DNA from: Rubrivivax sp.
GTDB lineage: Bacteria; Pseudomonadota; Gammaproteobacteria; Burkholderiales; Burkholderiaceae_C
NCBI GenBank assembly: GCA_022842595.1
Contig: JALHPF010000017.1
Span: 1-64,000, forward strand
Reading direction: 5' to 3'
DNA: 64,000 nucleotides
The position numbers were made by a program, and so were the translations under genes. The notes under the pieces were generated by a model, which saw only the letters and a program-made list of their open reading frames with translations, had not been told where the DNA came from and searched no databases. Shown one piece after another: positions 26,861-35,714 of this stretch. Position 1 is the first letter of the stretch, and each line of letters opens with the position of its first letter.

Positions 26861-28435
26861 GTGCTTAAACGACTGTTGATCATGCTGGCGCTTGCGCTGG
26901 CGCCGCATATCGCCACGGCCCTGACACCTGCTCAGGCCCTGGCCATTGCCAGCGGCGACAGCGAAAGCCGCATCGCCGCCTTGAACGAGGTGGCGCTGGC
27001 CGCCGACCCGGCCCTGGCGGCCTACGCCCAGGCGCTGCTGAACGACGAAGTGAAAGTGGCCGATGGGAAGGCCATCGTCGTGCGTGACGACAGAGCCACC
27101 GACGCTGCCACCGGCGCATCCATGCCCATGCCCGAAGCGCTGGAAGACGTGATCATCAACAACCGCATGCGCAGCGAGCTGCAGGCCGCACTGGCCGCGC
27201 TGCGCCTGTTTTCGCCCGATCGCGCCGAGCGCATGAAAGCGATTGCCGAACTCAAGTCGCAGGCCGACGACAGCAAGCTGCCGCTGGTCGAAAAAGCCGC
27301 GGCCACCGAGCAGGACCCCGAGATCAAGGCCGAACTGGCACTGCTGAAGGCCGCGGTGCAGATCGCGTCCCCCGACAGCGCCAAGCGCCTGGCCGCAGCC
27401 AAGCTGCTGGGCGACAGCCTGCAACCGGCCACCCGCTCGCTGCTGCTGGAACGCCGCGAAGCCGAGACCGACGCCGCCGTGCGCGCGGCCATCACACAGA
27501 GCCTGAACGCCGTCGAATCGCGCCTGGCCTGGGGCGAAAGGCTGGGCGTGCTGTTCACGGGCCTGAGCCTGGGCAGCATCCTGCTGCTGGTGGCGCTGGG
27601 CCTGGCCATCACCTACGGGCTGATGGGCGTGATCAACATGGCGCATGGCGAACTGATGATGATCGGCGCCTACGCCACCTACATGGTGCAAAACGTCTTT
27701 CGGGAATACCTGCCGGGCTGGTTCGACTGGTATGTGCTGGCCGCCATTCCGGTGGCGTTTCTCGTCAGCGCGCTGGTGGGCGCGGTGCTCGAACGCAGCG
27801 TCATCCGCTGGCTCTACGGCCGGCCGCTGGAAACGCTGCTGGCCACCTGGGGCATCAGCCTCATCCTGATGCAACTGGTGCGCACGATCTTCGGCGCGCA
27901 GAACGTGGGCGTCGAGAACCCCAGCTGGCTGTCGGGCGGGCTGCAGGTGCTGCCCAACCTCATCCTGCCCTACAACCGGCTCGCCATCCTGCTGTTCGCG
28001 GGCCTGGTGCTGGCGGGCGTGGCTTTGCTCATCAGCCAGACGCGGCTGGGCCTGTTCGTGCGCGGCGTGACGCAGAACCGGCGCATGGCCAGCTGCGTGG
28101 GCATCAACACGGCGCGGGTGGACACCTACGCCTTCAGCCTGGGCGCAGGCATCGCAGGCCTGGCGGGCTGCGCGCTCAGCCAGGTGGGCAACGTCGGGCC
28201 CGACCTGGGCCAGGGCTACATCGTCGACAGCTTCATGGTGGTGGTGCTGGGCGGTGTGGGGCAGCTGGCCGGCACGGTCTACGCCGGGCTGGGCCTGGGG
28301 GTGCTGAACAAGCTGCTCGAGGGCTGGCAGGGTGCGGTGCTGGCCAAGATCATGGTGCTGGCGTTCATCGTCATCTTCATCCAGAAGCGGCCGCAAGGCA
28401 TCTTCGCGATGAAGGGCCGTTCGGCGGAAGCCTGA
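26861..28435 (+). CDS. urtB: Urea ABC transporter permease UrtB
   Basis: Inner-membrane permease (524 aa from GTG 26861). UrtB proteins carry a long N-terminal periplasmic extension before the LivH-like part. Here residues about 20-220 are that helical region (ALTPAQALAIASGD...EVKVADGKAIVV), and residues about 225-520 hold the membrane segments with GLAITYGLMGVINMAHGELMM. The start is uncertain: GTG 26861 (MLKRLLIMLALALAPHIATA) gives a proper signal peptide, while ATG 26882 would shorten it and ATG 26807 would read through the last hairpin. It is followed by urtC after 2 bp. Confidence 0.94.
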   Translation: MLKRLLIMLALALAPHIATALTPAQALAIASGDSESRIAALNEVALAADPALAAYAQALLNDEVKVADGKAIVVRDDRATDAATGASMPMPEALEDVIINNRMRSELQAALAALRLFSPDRAERMKAIAELKSQADDSKLPLVEKAAATEQDPEIKAELALLKAAVQIASPDSAKRLAAAKLLGDSLQPATRSLLLERREAETDAAVRAAITQSLNAVESRLAWGERLGVLFTGLSLGSILLLVALGLAITYGLMGVINMAHGELMMIGAYATYMVQNVFREYLPGWFDWYVLAAIPVAFLVSALVGAVLERSVIRWLYGRPLETLLATWGISLILMQLVRTIFGAQNVGVENPSWLSGGLQVLPNLILPYNRLAILLFAGLVLAGVALLISQTRLGLFVRGVTQNRRMASCVGINTARVDTYAFSLGAGIAGLAGCALSQVGNVGPDLGQGYIVDSFMVVVLGGVGQLAGTVYAGLGLGVLNKLLEGWQGAVLAKIMVLAFIVIFIQKRPQGIFAMKGRSAEA

Positions 28436-28437
28436 AC

Positions 28438-29541
28438 ATGAAAACGATGCTGGGTTTCAAGGGCTGGGCCGGCGTGGCCGCGGCCACCATCACCATCGTG
28501 GTGCTGGTGCCGGTGCTGAACCTGATGGTGCCGCAGGGCAGCGTCTTCCACTTGAGCGACTATCTCGTCAGCCTGCTGGGCAAGATCCTGTGTTACGCCA
28601 TCTGCGCGCTGGCCATGGACCTGATCTGGGGCTACACCGGCATCCTGAGCCTGGGCCATGGCCTCTTCTTCGCGCTCGGCGGTTATGCGATGGGCATGTA
28701 CCTGATGCGGCAGATCGGCAACGAAGGCCAGTACCGCATGGACATGCCGGACTTCATGGTCTTCCTGAACTGGAAGGAATTCCCCTGGCATTGGGCCTGG
28801 AGCGACAGCTTCGTGCTGCAGATGCTGCTGGTGGTGCTGGTGCCCGGGCTGCTGGCCTTCGTGTTCGGCTTCTTTGCGTTTCGCAGCCGCATCAAGGGCG
28901 TGTACTTCAGCATCATCACGCAGGCCCTCACCTTCGCGGCGATGCTGCTGTTCTTCCGCAACGAGACCGGCTTCGGCGGCAACAACGGCTTCACCGACTT
29001 CAAGCGCATCCTCGACGTGCCCATCGCCACGCCCAGCATGCGCGTGACGCTGTGTGTGCTGACGGGGCTGGTGCTCATCGGCTTCTTCCTGATGGCCCGG
29101 GTCATCGTGCACAGCAAATATGGGCGTGTGCTGCAGGCCATTCGCGACGCCGAAACCCGCGTGATGTTCACCGGTTACAACCCGGTGGCCTACAAGCTGA
29201 GCATCTGGACACTTTCCGCGGTGATGTGCGGTGTGGCAGGGGCGCTGTACGTGCCCCAGGTGGGCATCATCAACCCGGGCGAGATGAGCCCGGCCGCGGG
29301 CATCGAGATGGCCATCTGGGCGGCGGTGGGCGGGCGTGCCACGCTCATCGGACCCATCGTCGGCGCCTTCTTCGTCAACGGTGCGAAAAGCTGGTTCACG
29401 GTCGCCTTCCCGGAATACTGGTTGTTCTTCCTGGGCGCCTTGTTCATCGCGGTGACGCTGTTCCTGCCGAACGGGATCATCGGTCTCGTCGCGCAACTGC
29501 GTGGCAAGAAGAAGGAATCTGTCAACGGAGGGCAGGCATGA
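28438..29541 (+). CDS. urtC: Urea ABC transporter permease UrtC
   Basis: Second inner-membrane permease (367 aa), LivM-like, with about ten hydrophobic segments. Typical UrtC stretches are WGYTGILSLGHGLFFALGGYAMGMYLMRQ, NNGFTDFKRI, GRVLQAIRDAETRVMFTGYNP and FPEYWLFFLGALFI. Starts 2 bp after urtB and overlaps urtD in an ATGA junction. Confidence 0.96.
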   Translation: MKTMLGFKGWAGVAAATITIVVLVPVLNLMVPQGSVFHLSDYLVSLLGKILCYAICALAMDLIWGYTGILSLGHGLFFALGGYAMGMYLMRQIGNEGQYRMDMPDFMVFLNWKEFPWHWAWSDSFVLQMLLVVLVPGLLAFVFGFFAFRSRIKGVYFSIITQALTFAAMLLFFRNETGFGGNNGFTDFKRILDVPIATPSMRVTLCVLTGLVLIGFFLMARVIVHSKYGRVLQAIRDAETRVMFTGYNPVAYKLSIWTLSAVMCGVAGALYVPQVGIINPGEMSPAAGIEMAIWAAVGGRATLIGPIVGAFFVNGAKSWFTVAFPEYWLFFLGALFIAVTLFLPNGIIGLVAQLRGKKKESVNGGQA

Positions 29542-30377
29542 CGCCCGACCTGATGAACGCTGGCGCCGAGGTGCTGGCCCGCCACCGCAGCCGGCCGCAG
29601 AGCCTGGTGGGCGACGAGGTGTACTTCGGCCAGGGCGTGGCGCTGTACGTCGACGCCATTACCGTCAGCTTCGACGGCTTCCGCGCGCTGAACGCGCTGA
29701 GCCTGACCATCGACGTGGGCGAACTGCGCTGCATCATCGGCCCCAACGGCGCGGGCAAGACGACGATGATGGACTGCATCACCGGCCGGACGCGGCCCGA
29801 CAAGGGCACCGTCTTCTTCGGCAGCAACATCGACCTGCTGCGCCTGACCGAGCCGCAGATTGCGCAGGCCGGCGTGGGCCGCAAGTTCCAGAAGCCCACG
29901 GTGTACGAACAGCTCACCGTCTTCGAGAACCTGGAACTCGCGCTGAAGGCCGACCGGCGCGTGCTGCCCACGCTGCTCTTCCGCATGACAGGCGATCAGC
30001 GCACGCGCGTGGACGAAGTGCTGGTGCTCATCCACCTGAAAGACGAAGCCCACCGCGTGGCCGGCCTCTTGAGCCACGGGCAGAAGCAGTGGCTGGAAAT
30101 CGGCATGCTGCTGATGCAGGACCCGAAGCTGCTGCTGCTGGACGAGCCCGTGGCCGGCATGACCGACGAAGAAACAGAACGCACGGCCGAGCTGTTCCTT
30201 TCGCTCGAAGGCCAGCACAGCCTGGTGGTGGTGGAGCACGACATGAAGTTCGTCGACCAGCTGACCGAAGGGCGCAAGAAGGTGACGGTGCTGCACGAAG
30301 GCAGCGTGCTGGCCGAGGGGCTGCTGAAGGACGTGCAGGCCAACGAGAAGGTCGTCGAGGTGTATCTTGGCCGCTGA
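29538..30377 (+). CDS. urtD: Urea ABC transporter ATPase UrtD
   Basis: LivG-like ATPase (279 aa). Walker A GPNGAGKTTMMD, signature LSHGQKQWLEIGM, Walker B LLLLDEP and switch VVVEHDM. The ATG at 29538 overlaps the urtC stop; the first about 30 residues (to QGVALYVDAITVSF) form a short N-terminal extension usual in UrtD. The signature LSHGQ, in place of LSGGQ, is characteristic of this subunit. Confidence 0.95.
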   Translation: MTPDLMNAGAEVLARHRSRPQSLVGDEVYFGQGVALYVDAITVSFDGFRALNALSLTIDVGELRCIIGPNGAGKTTMMDCITGRTRPDKGTVFFGSNIDLLRLTEPQIAQAGVGRKFQKPTVYEQLTVFENLELALKADRRVLPTLLFRMTGDQRTRVDEVLVLIHLKDEAHRVAGLLSHGQKQWLEIGMLLMQDPKLLLLDEPVAGMTDEETERTAELFLSLEGQHSLVVVEHDMKFVDQLTEGRKKVTVLHEGSVLAEGLLKDVQANEKVVEVYLGR

Positions 30378-30401
30378 GCGCGACACCGAGCAAAGAACGC
30401 G

Positions 30402-31094
30402 ATGCTGAACGTTCACGACATCCACCAGTACTACGGCGGCAGCCACATCCTGCGCGGGCTGAACTTCGAGGCGAAGCTGGGCGAGGTCACCGTCATCCTG
30501 GGCCGCAACGGCGTGGGCAAGACGACGCTGTTGAAAAGCCTGATGGGCGTGGTGCCGGTGAAGACCGGCCGCATCGTGCTGGACGGGCAGGACATCACCT
30601 ATGCCAAGCCCTACGACCGCGTGAAGCGCGGCGTGGGCTACGTTCCGCAGGGCCGCGAGATCTTCGGTCGCCTGACGGTGCAGGAAAACCTGGCGATGGG
30701 CCTGGCCACCCTGCCAGGCGGCAGCAAGATCCCGCCCGAGCTGTTCGACCTCTTCCCGGTGCTCAGGCAGATGCTGAACCGCCGCGGCGGCGACCTCTCG
30801 GGCGGCCAGCAGCAGCAGCTGGCGATCGCCCGCGCGCTGGCGCCGGGCCCGAAGCTGCTGATGCTGGACGAGCCGACCGAAGGCATCCAGCCCAGCATCA
30901 TCAAGGACATCGGCCGCGTCATCCGCATGCTGGCCGACCGCAAGACCATGGCCATCGTGCTGGTCGAGCAGTACTACGACTTCGCCGCAGAGCTGGCCGA
31001 CCAGTACCTGGTGATGGAGCGCGGCGAGATCGTGATGCGCGGCCGCGGCAAGGACATGGAAGCGGACGGGGTGCGGCAAAAGATGTCGATCTAG
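30402..31094 (+). CDS. urtE: Urea ABC transporter ATPase UrtE
   Basis: LivF-like ATPase (230 aa), last gene of the operon. Walker A GRNGVGKTTLLK, signature LSGGQQQQLAIARAL, Walker B LLMLDEP followed by TEGIQPSIIKDIG, a typical UrtE stretch. The gap from urtD is 24 bp. A hairpin 60 bp downstream would end the operon. Urea import combined with allophanate-producing pathways in the same window supports a broad urea-derivative nitrogen economy; the urease structural genes are not in the window. Confidence 0.95.
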   Translation: MLNVHDIHQYYGGSHILRGLNFEAKLGEVTVILGRNGVGKTTLLKSLMGVVPVKTGRIVLDGQDITYAKPYDRVKRGVGYVPQGREIFGRLTVQENLAMGLATLPGGSKIPPELFDLFPVLRQMLNRRGGDLSGGQQQQLAIARALAPGPKLLMLDEPTEGIQPSIIKDIGRVIRMLADRKTMAIVLVEQYYDFAAELADQYLVMERGEIVMRGRGKDMEADGVRQKMSI

Positions 31095-31153
31095 AAGTCG
31101 AGGTCGCCCACATGGGGCTGCGCCCTGGCCCCGCCAGGTCCCGGAAAGGCAAA

Positions 31154-31171
31154 GGGCGCCCGAAGGCGCCC
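31154..31171. terminator. Bidirectional hairpin between urtE and PEP-CTERM gene
   Basis: gggcgcc-cgaa-ggcgccc, a perfect 7-bp GC stem. It is preceded by aaa and followed by tctt, so each strand has only a short U-rich tail. It lies between convergent genes and probably serves both. Confidence 0.7.
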
Positions 31172-31194
31172 TCTTGGCTTGGCTGAGGCCGAGA

Positions 31195-31962
31195 TCAGGC
31201 CGGCATGCGGCGTCGCGCTGCGGCCGCCACCGCCACCAAACCCAGCGCCATCAGTCCGTAGGTGCCGGGTTCCGGTACCGCGGTGATCTGGATGCTGGGC
31301 GTGTAACCCAGGTTCAGCGAATTCGTGCCGAGCCCGCCGCCGGTGGAAGCCACCAGCGTGCCCGGGTTGCTGGCCAGGCGGCCATAGACCACGGTGGACA
31401 CATTCGTCGGGCTGATGAAGACGGTGCCAGGGTCGGAACCTGCCAACAGCGGGCCGTCACCCGCCGGCGTGGGCCAGTAGTCCCACAGCGCCACCCGCAG
31501 GCCGCCGATGTTGGCCGACGATGAGCTGGCCGAAATGCCGTAGTACAGCGTGCCCGGCACGGCCACGTTGGCAAAGCTGAAGCCGACTTCGTAGCTGCCG
31601 GTGCTGCCGATCGACAACACGCTGGTGGCCGAAGAGATGAGCGTGGTGGCCAGTGAGGTGATGTTGACGCTGTAGAGCGACAGCGTGAGGTTCGCGACGA
31701 AGGGGTCGGCGTTCACCAGCGTCACCTGATTCAAGCGGATGCTGGCGGACTGCACCTGCCGTTCAGTGCCGCCCAGGGTGATGATGTCGCCCAGCTCCGA
31801 CAGCGTGGGGTTGCCGCCCGGGCAAACCAGGCACTGGCTGGTGACCATCTGCGCGCCGGTGTAGCTGTCGAACACCGTGGCGGCATGCGCCGAAGCCGCC
31901 GCCGCAGCCAAGGCAAACGCCAGCAGGGTGGCGCGGGGCCGAAAGAGACTGGAAACCGACAT
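31195..31962 (-). CDS. PEP-CTERM sorting-domain protein
   Basis: 255-aa exported protein with a signal peptide (to SAHAAT). The C-terminal sorting tag is VPEPGTYGLMALGLVAVAAA followed by RRRMP: a VPEP motif, a hydrophobic helix and an arginine cluster. It should be processed by an exosortase and linked to exopolysaccharide/biofilm. The body is a Ser/Thr-rich beta domain (FVANLTLSLYSVNITSL; SYEVGFSFANVAV) of unknown role. The exosortase genes are not in the window. Confidence 0.9.
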   Translation of the reverse strand: MSVSSLFRPRATLLAFALAAAAASAHAATVFDSYTGAQMVTSQCLVCPGGNPTLSELGDIITLGGTERQVQSASIRLNQVTLVNADPFVANLTLSLYSVNITSLATTLISSATSVLSIGSTGSYEVGFSFANVAVPGTLYYGISASSSSANIGGLRVALWDYWPTPAGDGPLLAGSDPGTVFISPTNVSTVVYGRLASNPGTLVASTGGGLGTNSLNLGYTPSIQITAVPEPGTYGLMALGLVAVAAAARRRMPA

Positions 31963-32089
31963 GGGAAATTCCTGGTGGGCCCGTCTTGCAGCCCGCTGGG
32001 GCTGCTTGGCTGACCGTTGAATGCTGGGCTACGCTGTCCACGCTTTGAACTCGCATCGTAGTCCCCGGCCAGCGCGCCCGGTGAACCCT

Positions 32090-32108
32090 ACCCCCGAGTT
32101 CCGGGGGT
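32090..32108 (-). terminator. Hairpin downstream of the gntR gene
   Basis: acccccg-agttc-cgggggt, a 7-bp stem, lies about 90 bp past the stop of the minus-strand gntR gene and could end the 17-gene operon. No strong T-run. The 235-bp gap 31963-32197 holds this, another stem (gcagccc...gggctgc, about 31985-32004) and the promoter of the PEP-CTERM gene; nothing else is seen. Confidence 0.45.
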
Positions 32109-32197
32109 GGCGTGCCACGTTGTGGGGCTGGGTGCGGCGGGCAAGAGCTGGCTGCATCCCGCAAGGAGGCAAAAGCCAAGAACGGACCCCGTGTGCG

Positions 32198-32890
32198 TTA
32201 CCGGCGCTGCCTCGCCTCGTGCAGCTGGTGCAGCGTGATCTTGCGCACCTCGGCCTTGCTTTGCTCGATGTGGCTCTTGATGAGCAGCAGCGCGGGGTCG
32301 GCCTTGCGCTGGATGACGGCGCGCAGGATCTTGGCATGTTCCTGGTAGGTGGCGTCCACGCGGTCGGGGCGCGTGAAGTCCAGGCGGCGGACGATGCGGA
32401 TGCGATCGGTCACTTCCTGGTGCACGCGGGCCATTTCCTCGTTGCCGGTGGCGGCCAGCAGGGTGGCGTGGAAGGCTTCGTCGAGCGCGCCCACGCGCTT
32501 GGGGTCGTCCAGACGTTCGCTGGCGGGTACCAGCCAGGCAGCCTTCAGTTCGTCCAGCGCAGGGCTGTCGTCGCTGCGCTGCGCCAGCTTGGTGACGGCG
32601 GCGCTTTCCAGTACCACGCGCAGGTCGTACAGCATGTCCAGACGGGCGAAGTCGATCGGCTTGACGAACCAGCCGCTCTTGCTTTCCACGCCGAGGAAGC
32701 CTTCGTTGCGCAGCCTGAACAGCGCTTCGCGCACGGGTGTGCGGCTGACGCCCAGGCGCTGGCCGATCTCGGTTTCGCTGAAGCGGTCGCCAGCCACCCA
32801 CAGGAAGTCGTGAAGCTCGGCCTTCAGCGTGCTGTAGACCTGGTCAGCCAGGTTGGCGCGGGGCGGGGCAAGGTGTTCGACGGCAGCCAT
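32198..32890 (-). CDS. GntR-family regulator, FCD (FadR-like) subgroup
   Basis: 230-aa repressor/activator. N-terminal winged helix-turn-helix: ADQVYSTLKAELHDF then ETEIGQRLGVSRTPVREALFRL (residues about 15-75). The C-terminal all-helical FCD effector domain (about 85-220) has the metal/ligand histidine region DEAFHATLLAATGN and later HAKILRAV. The start at 32890 (MAAVEHLAPPR) is preferred over the longer frame to 32959, which overlaps the ABC gene. It is the last gene of the biuret/allophanate run. The palindrome TGGTATACCA in front of atzF is the kind of site FCD proteins bind, so this is its probable regulator. Confidence 0.9.
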   Translation of the reverse strand: MAAVEHLAPPRANLADQVYSTLKAELHDFLWVAGDRFSETEIGQRLGVSRTPVREALFRLRNEGFLGVESKSGWFVKPIDFARLDMLYDLRVVLESAAVTKLAQRSDDSPALDELKAAWLVPASERLDDPKRVGALDEAFHATLLAATGNEEMARVHQEVTDRIRIVRRLDFTRPDRVDATYQEHAKILRAVIQRKADPALLLIKSHIEQSKAEVRKITLHQLHEARQRR

Positions 32891-32897
32891 GCACCAA

Positions 32898-33845
32898 CTA
32901 TGCGGCAAAGTGGCAGGCCACCTGGCGCACGCCCAGCATGCGCAGCGGTGGTGCTTCACGGCCGCAGCGGTCTTCGCCCTGCGGGCAGCGGCCGTGGAAG
33001 CGGCAGGCCTGGGCTGGCGGGTCGATGGGGCTGGCGACTTCGCCGGCCAGCCTGATGCGCGGGCCCTGCCCCGGGATGGCCGAGACCAGCGCCTGGGTGT
33101 AAGGGTGCTTGGGCGCGCGGAATACCTGGTCCGAAGGCCCCTGCTCCACCAGCTTGCCCAGGTACATCACGGCCACGCGGTCGGTGAGCAGGCGCACCAC
33201 GTTCAGGTCGTGGCTGACGAACAGGTAGCTCAGGCCCAGTTCGCCACGCAATCGTTCCAGCAGCTGCAGAACCACGGCCTGCACCGACACGTCGAGCGCG
33301 GCGGTGGGTTCGTCCAGGATCAGCAACCTGGGCTTCACCGCCAGCGCGCGGGCGATGCCCACGCGTGCCTTCTGGCCACCCGACAGCTGGTGCGGGTAAC
33401 GGTCCAGCAGCGCCAGCGGCAGGCCCACCTGCAGCGCCACTTCGTCGACGCGCCCGCGCGCCTCGCTGCCACGCAGTGGCGTCAGCAGGGCCAGCGGCTC
33501 GCCGATCGTGTCGCGCGCGGTGAAGCGCGGGTTCAGGCTGTCGGTGGGGTCCTGGAAGACCATCTGGATCAGCGCACGTTCGGGCGTGCGGGCAAAGCGC
33601 GCGGCCGGGGTGGGTGCCAGGTCCTTGCCGGCAAAGACGATGCGGCCGTCGGTGGTGTCCAGCAAGCGCGCGAGCAGGCGCACCAGGGTGCTCTTGCCGC
33701 AGCCCGATTCGCCCACCAGGCCGACGCTTTCGCCGGCGCCGATGTGCAGCGTGACATCGTCGACTGCATGCAGCAGCGCGCCGCGCCGGCCGGCCACCGG
33801 GAAACGCTTGTGCAGGCGTTCGACGCTGAGCAAGGCTTCAGACAT
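32898..33845 (-). CDS. Peptide-type ABC transporter ATPase (DppF/OppF)
   Basis: Importer ATPase (315 aa). Walker A GESGCGKSTLVRL, Q-loop MVFQDPTDSLNPR, signature LSGGQKARVGIARAL, Walker B LLILDEP, then LFVSHDLNVVR. The C-terminal oligopeptide-transporter tail has the cysteine cluster CRFHGRCPQGEDRCG (Fe-S type in DppD/F families). Overlaps the DppD-like gene by 8 bp. The matching binding protein is probably the one at 46.5 kb, far upstream in the same run. Confidence 0.93.
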   Translation of the reverse strand: MSEALLSVERLHKRFPVAGRRGALLHAVDDVTLHIGAGESVGLVGESGCGKSTLVRLLARLLDTTDGRIVFAGKDLAPTPAARFARTPERALIQMVFQDPTDSLNPRFTARDTIGEPLALLTPLRGSEARGRVDEVALQVGLPLALLDRYPHQLSGGQKARVGIARALAVKPRLLILDEPTAALDVSVQAVVLQLLERLRGELGLSYLFVSHDLNVVRLLTDRVAVMYLGKLVEQGPSDQVFRAPKHPYTQALVSAIPGQGPRIRLAGEVASPIDPPAQACRFHGRCPQGEDRCGREAPPLRMLGVRQVACHFAA

Positions 33846-34872
33846 GCGCGGGCTCTGGTTCAGTCACGGCTTCGGCCTGCAGCGGGTGCCAGCAGGCCAC
33901 GCTGTGCGGCAAGCCGGGATTCAGCACCGGGCGTTCGTTGCGGCAGCGGTCGGTGGCACGGTCGCAGCGCTCGGCGAAGCGGCAGGCCGGCAGGTCGTTG
34001 CGTTTCAGGTCGGGCAGGTTGCCGGGCACGGGGGCCAGGCTGGCGATGGTGCTGCGTTCGCCGGGGGTGCTGCTCATCAGCCGCGCGGTGTAGGGGTGCT
34101 GTGGACGCGCGAACAGCGCGGCGGTGGGCGCGCTTTCCACGGCATGGCCGGCGTGCATGACGACGATGCGGTCGCAGTAGTCTGCCGCCAGCGCCAGGTC
34201 GTGGGTGATGAAGACGGTGGCCATCTGGCGTTCGCGCGCGAGGCCGGTGATGAGGTCCATCACCGCGGCCTGGGTGGTGACGTCCAGGCCGGTGGTGGGC
34301 TCGTCAGCGATCAGCAGGCCGGGGCGGCAGGCCAGGGCCAGCGCGATCATCACGCGCTGGCACATGCCGCCGCTCATCTCGAACGGGTAAGCGTGGGCGC
34401 GGCGTTCGGGGTCGGCAATGGCCACTTCGCGCAGGGCCTGCACGGCGCGGTCTTTCAGGCTCTTGCTCAGGTCGGCACCCTGGGTCGAACTCACGGCGGC
34501 ATGGCGGCGCAGCACGTCCTGGATCTGCAGGCCCACCGGGCGGATGGGGTTGAGCGCGGTGCGCGGGCTCTGGAAGATCATGCTGATCTCGCGGCCGCGC
34601 AGGTTGGCCAGGCTGCGTTCGTCGGCCTGGAGGAGATCCATGCCGCCGAACACGGCGCTGCCGCTCGTCACCTTCGCGGCGCGGTCGCTGATGCCGAGCA
34701 TGGCGTAGCTGAGCACGCTCTTGCCCGAGCCGCTTTCACCGACCAGGCCGATGATCTCGCCCTTGTGCACCTGGAAGTTGATGGCTTCCAGTGCCCGCAC
34801 GGTGCCGCTGCGGGTGCGGAATTCCAGGCTGAAGTCGCGCACGTCCAGCAGCGCGGGTTGCTGCTGGCTCAT
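33838..34872 (-). CDS. Peptide-type ABC transporter ATPase (DppD/OppD)
   Basis: 344-aa ATPase. Walker A GESGSGKSVL, Q-loop MIFQSPRTALNP, signature MSGGMCQRVMIALAL, Walker B LLIADEPTTGLD, switch VFITHDLALA. The C-terminal cysteine cluster is CRFAERCDRATDRC. The start at 34872 (MSQQQPALLDVRDF) overlaps the DppC-like stop by 4 bp; the longer open frame to 34977 lacks family similarity. Confidence 0.93.
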   Translation of the reverse strand: MSQQQPALLDVRDFSLEFRTRSGTVRALEAINFQVHKGEIIGLVGESGSGKSVLSYAMLGISDRAAKVTSGSAVFGGMDLLQADERSLANLRGREISMIFQSPRTALNPIRPVGLQIQDVLRRHAAVSSTQGADLSKSLKDRAVQALREVAIADPERRAHAYPFEMSGGMCQRVMIALALACRPGLLIADEPTTGLDVTTQAAVMDLITGLARERQMATVFITHDLALAADYCDRIVVMHAGHAVESAPTAALFARPQHPYTARLMSSTPGERSTIASLAPVPGNLPDLKRNDLPACRFAERCDRATDRCRNERPVLNPGLPHSVACWHPLQAEAVTEPEPAHV

Positions 34873-35711
34873 GTTCTTCTCCGCGGGTCGAAAATGTCGC
34901 GCAGCGCGTCGCCCAGCAAATTGAAGGTGAACACCGCCAGCATCAGCATGCCGCCGGGAAAGAACGCCACCCACCATTCACCGCTGACGATGAACTGCGC
35001 GCCTTCGGCCACCAGGATGCCCCATTCGGGGTCGGGAGGGCGCACGCCCAGGCCGATGAAGCTCAGTCCTGCTGCGTTCAGGATGGCCCAGCCCATGTTC
35101 AGGCTGACCTGCACCATCGCCGGTGGCAGCGAATTCGGGAACAGGTGGATGGCCAGGATGCGCACGTCGCCATTGCCGGCCAGGCGCGCGGCTTCCACCC
35201 AGCCGGCGTTGCGACGCACATTGGCTTCGGCACGCGCCACGCGCACGTAGAACGGCAGGTTGATGATGGCCGTGGCCAGCACGATGTTGCCGACCGTGTT
35301 GCCCAGGGCCGCGACGATGCCCATCGCCAGCACGAACAACGGGAAGGCCATGATGGTGTCGGACACACGGCTGACGATGCGGTCCCACCAGCCACCGAAG
35401 AAGCCTGCGGCCAGGCCCAAGGGCATGCCGATGACGAAGCTGACCGCCACCGCGGCAACCGCAATGCCCAGGTCCAGCCGGGTGGCCACCACGGTGCGGC
35501 TGAAGATGTCGCGGCCCAGGGCGTCGGTGCCGAACCAGTGCGTGCCGTTCGGCGACTGCAGGGCCACGCTGGTGTTGCTGGCGAGCGGGTCGAACGGCAC
35601 CAGGTACGGCCCGAACAGCGCCATCAGCACGAACAGCAGGAACATGCCCGCGGCCAGCAGCGTGACCGGGTTCTCCGAAAGCACATGGCGTGCGTGCCGG
35701 AACGTGCTCAT
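34869..35711 (-). CDS. Peptide-type ABC transporter permease (DppC)
   Basis: 280-aa inner-membrane permease with six membrane helices. N-terminal OppC domain (LFGPYLVPFDPLASN, HWFGTDALGRDIFSR) and the EAA loop EAARLAGNGDVRILAIHLFPN. The GTDxLGRD motif is diagnostic of DppC/OppC. It lies 3 bp after the DppB-like gene. Confidence 0.94.
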   Translation of the reverse strand: MSTFRHARHVLSENPVTLLAAGMFLLFVLMALFGPYLVPFDPLASNTSVALQSPNGTHWFGTDALGRDIFSRTVVATRLDLGIAVAAVAVSFVIGMPLGLAAGFFGGWWDRIVSRVSDTIMAFPLFVLAMGIVAALGNTVGNIVLATAIINLPFYVRVARAEANVRRNAGWVEAARLAGNGDVRILAIHLFPNSLPPAMVQVSLNMGWAILNAAGLSFIGLGVRPPDPEWGILVAEGAQFIVSGEWWVAFFPGGMLMLAVFTFNLLGDALRDIFDPRRRT

Positions 35712-35714
35712 CGC

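Noticed and set aside
25439..31094. Branched-chain amino-acid (Liv) transporter
   Set aside because: The long UrtB extension, LSHGQ in UrtD and the UrtA motifs are specific to the urea system.
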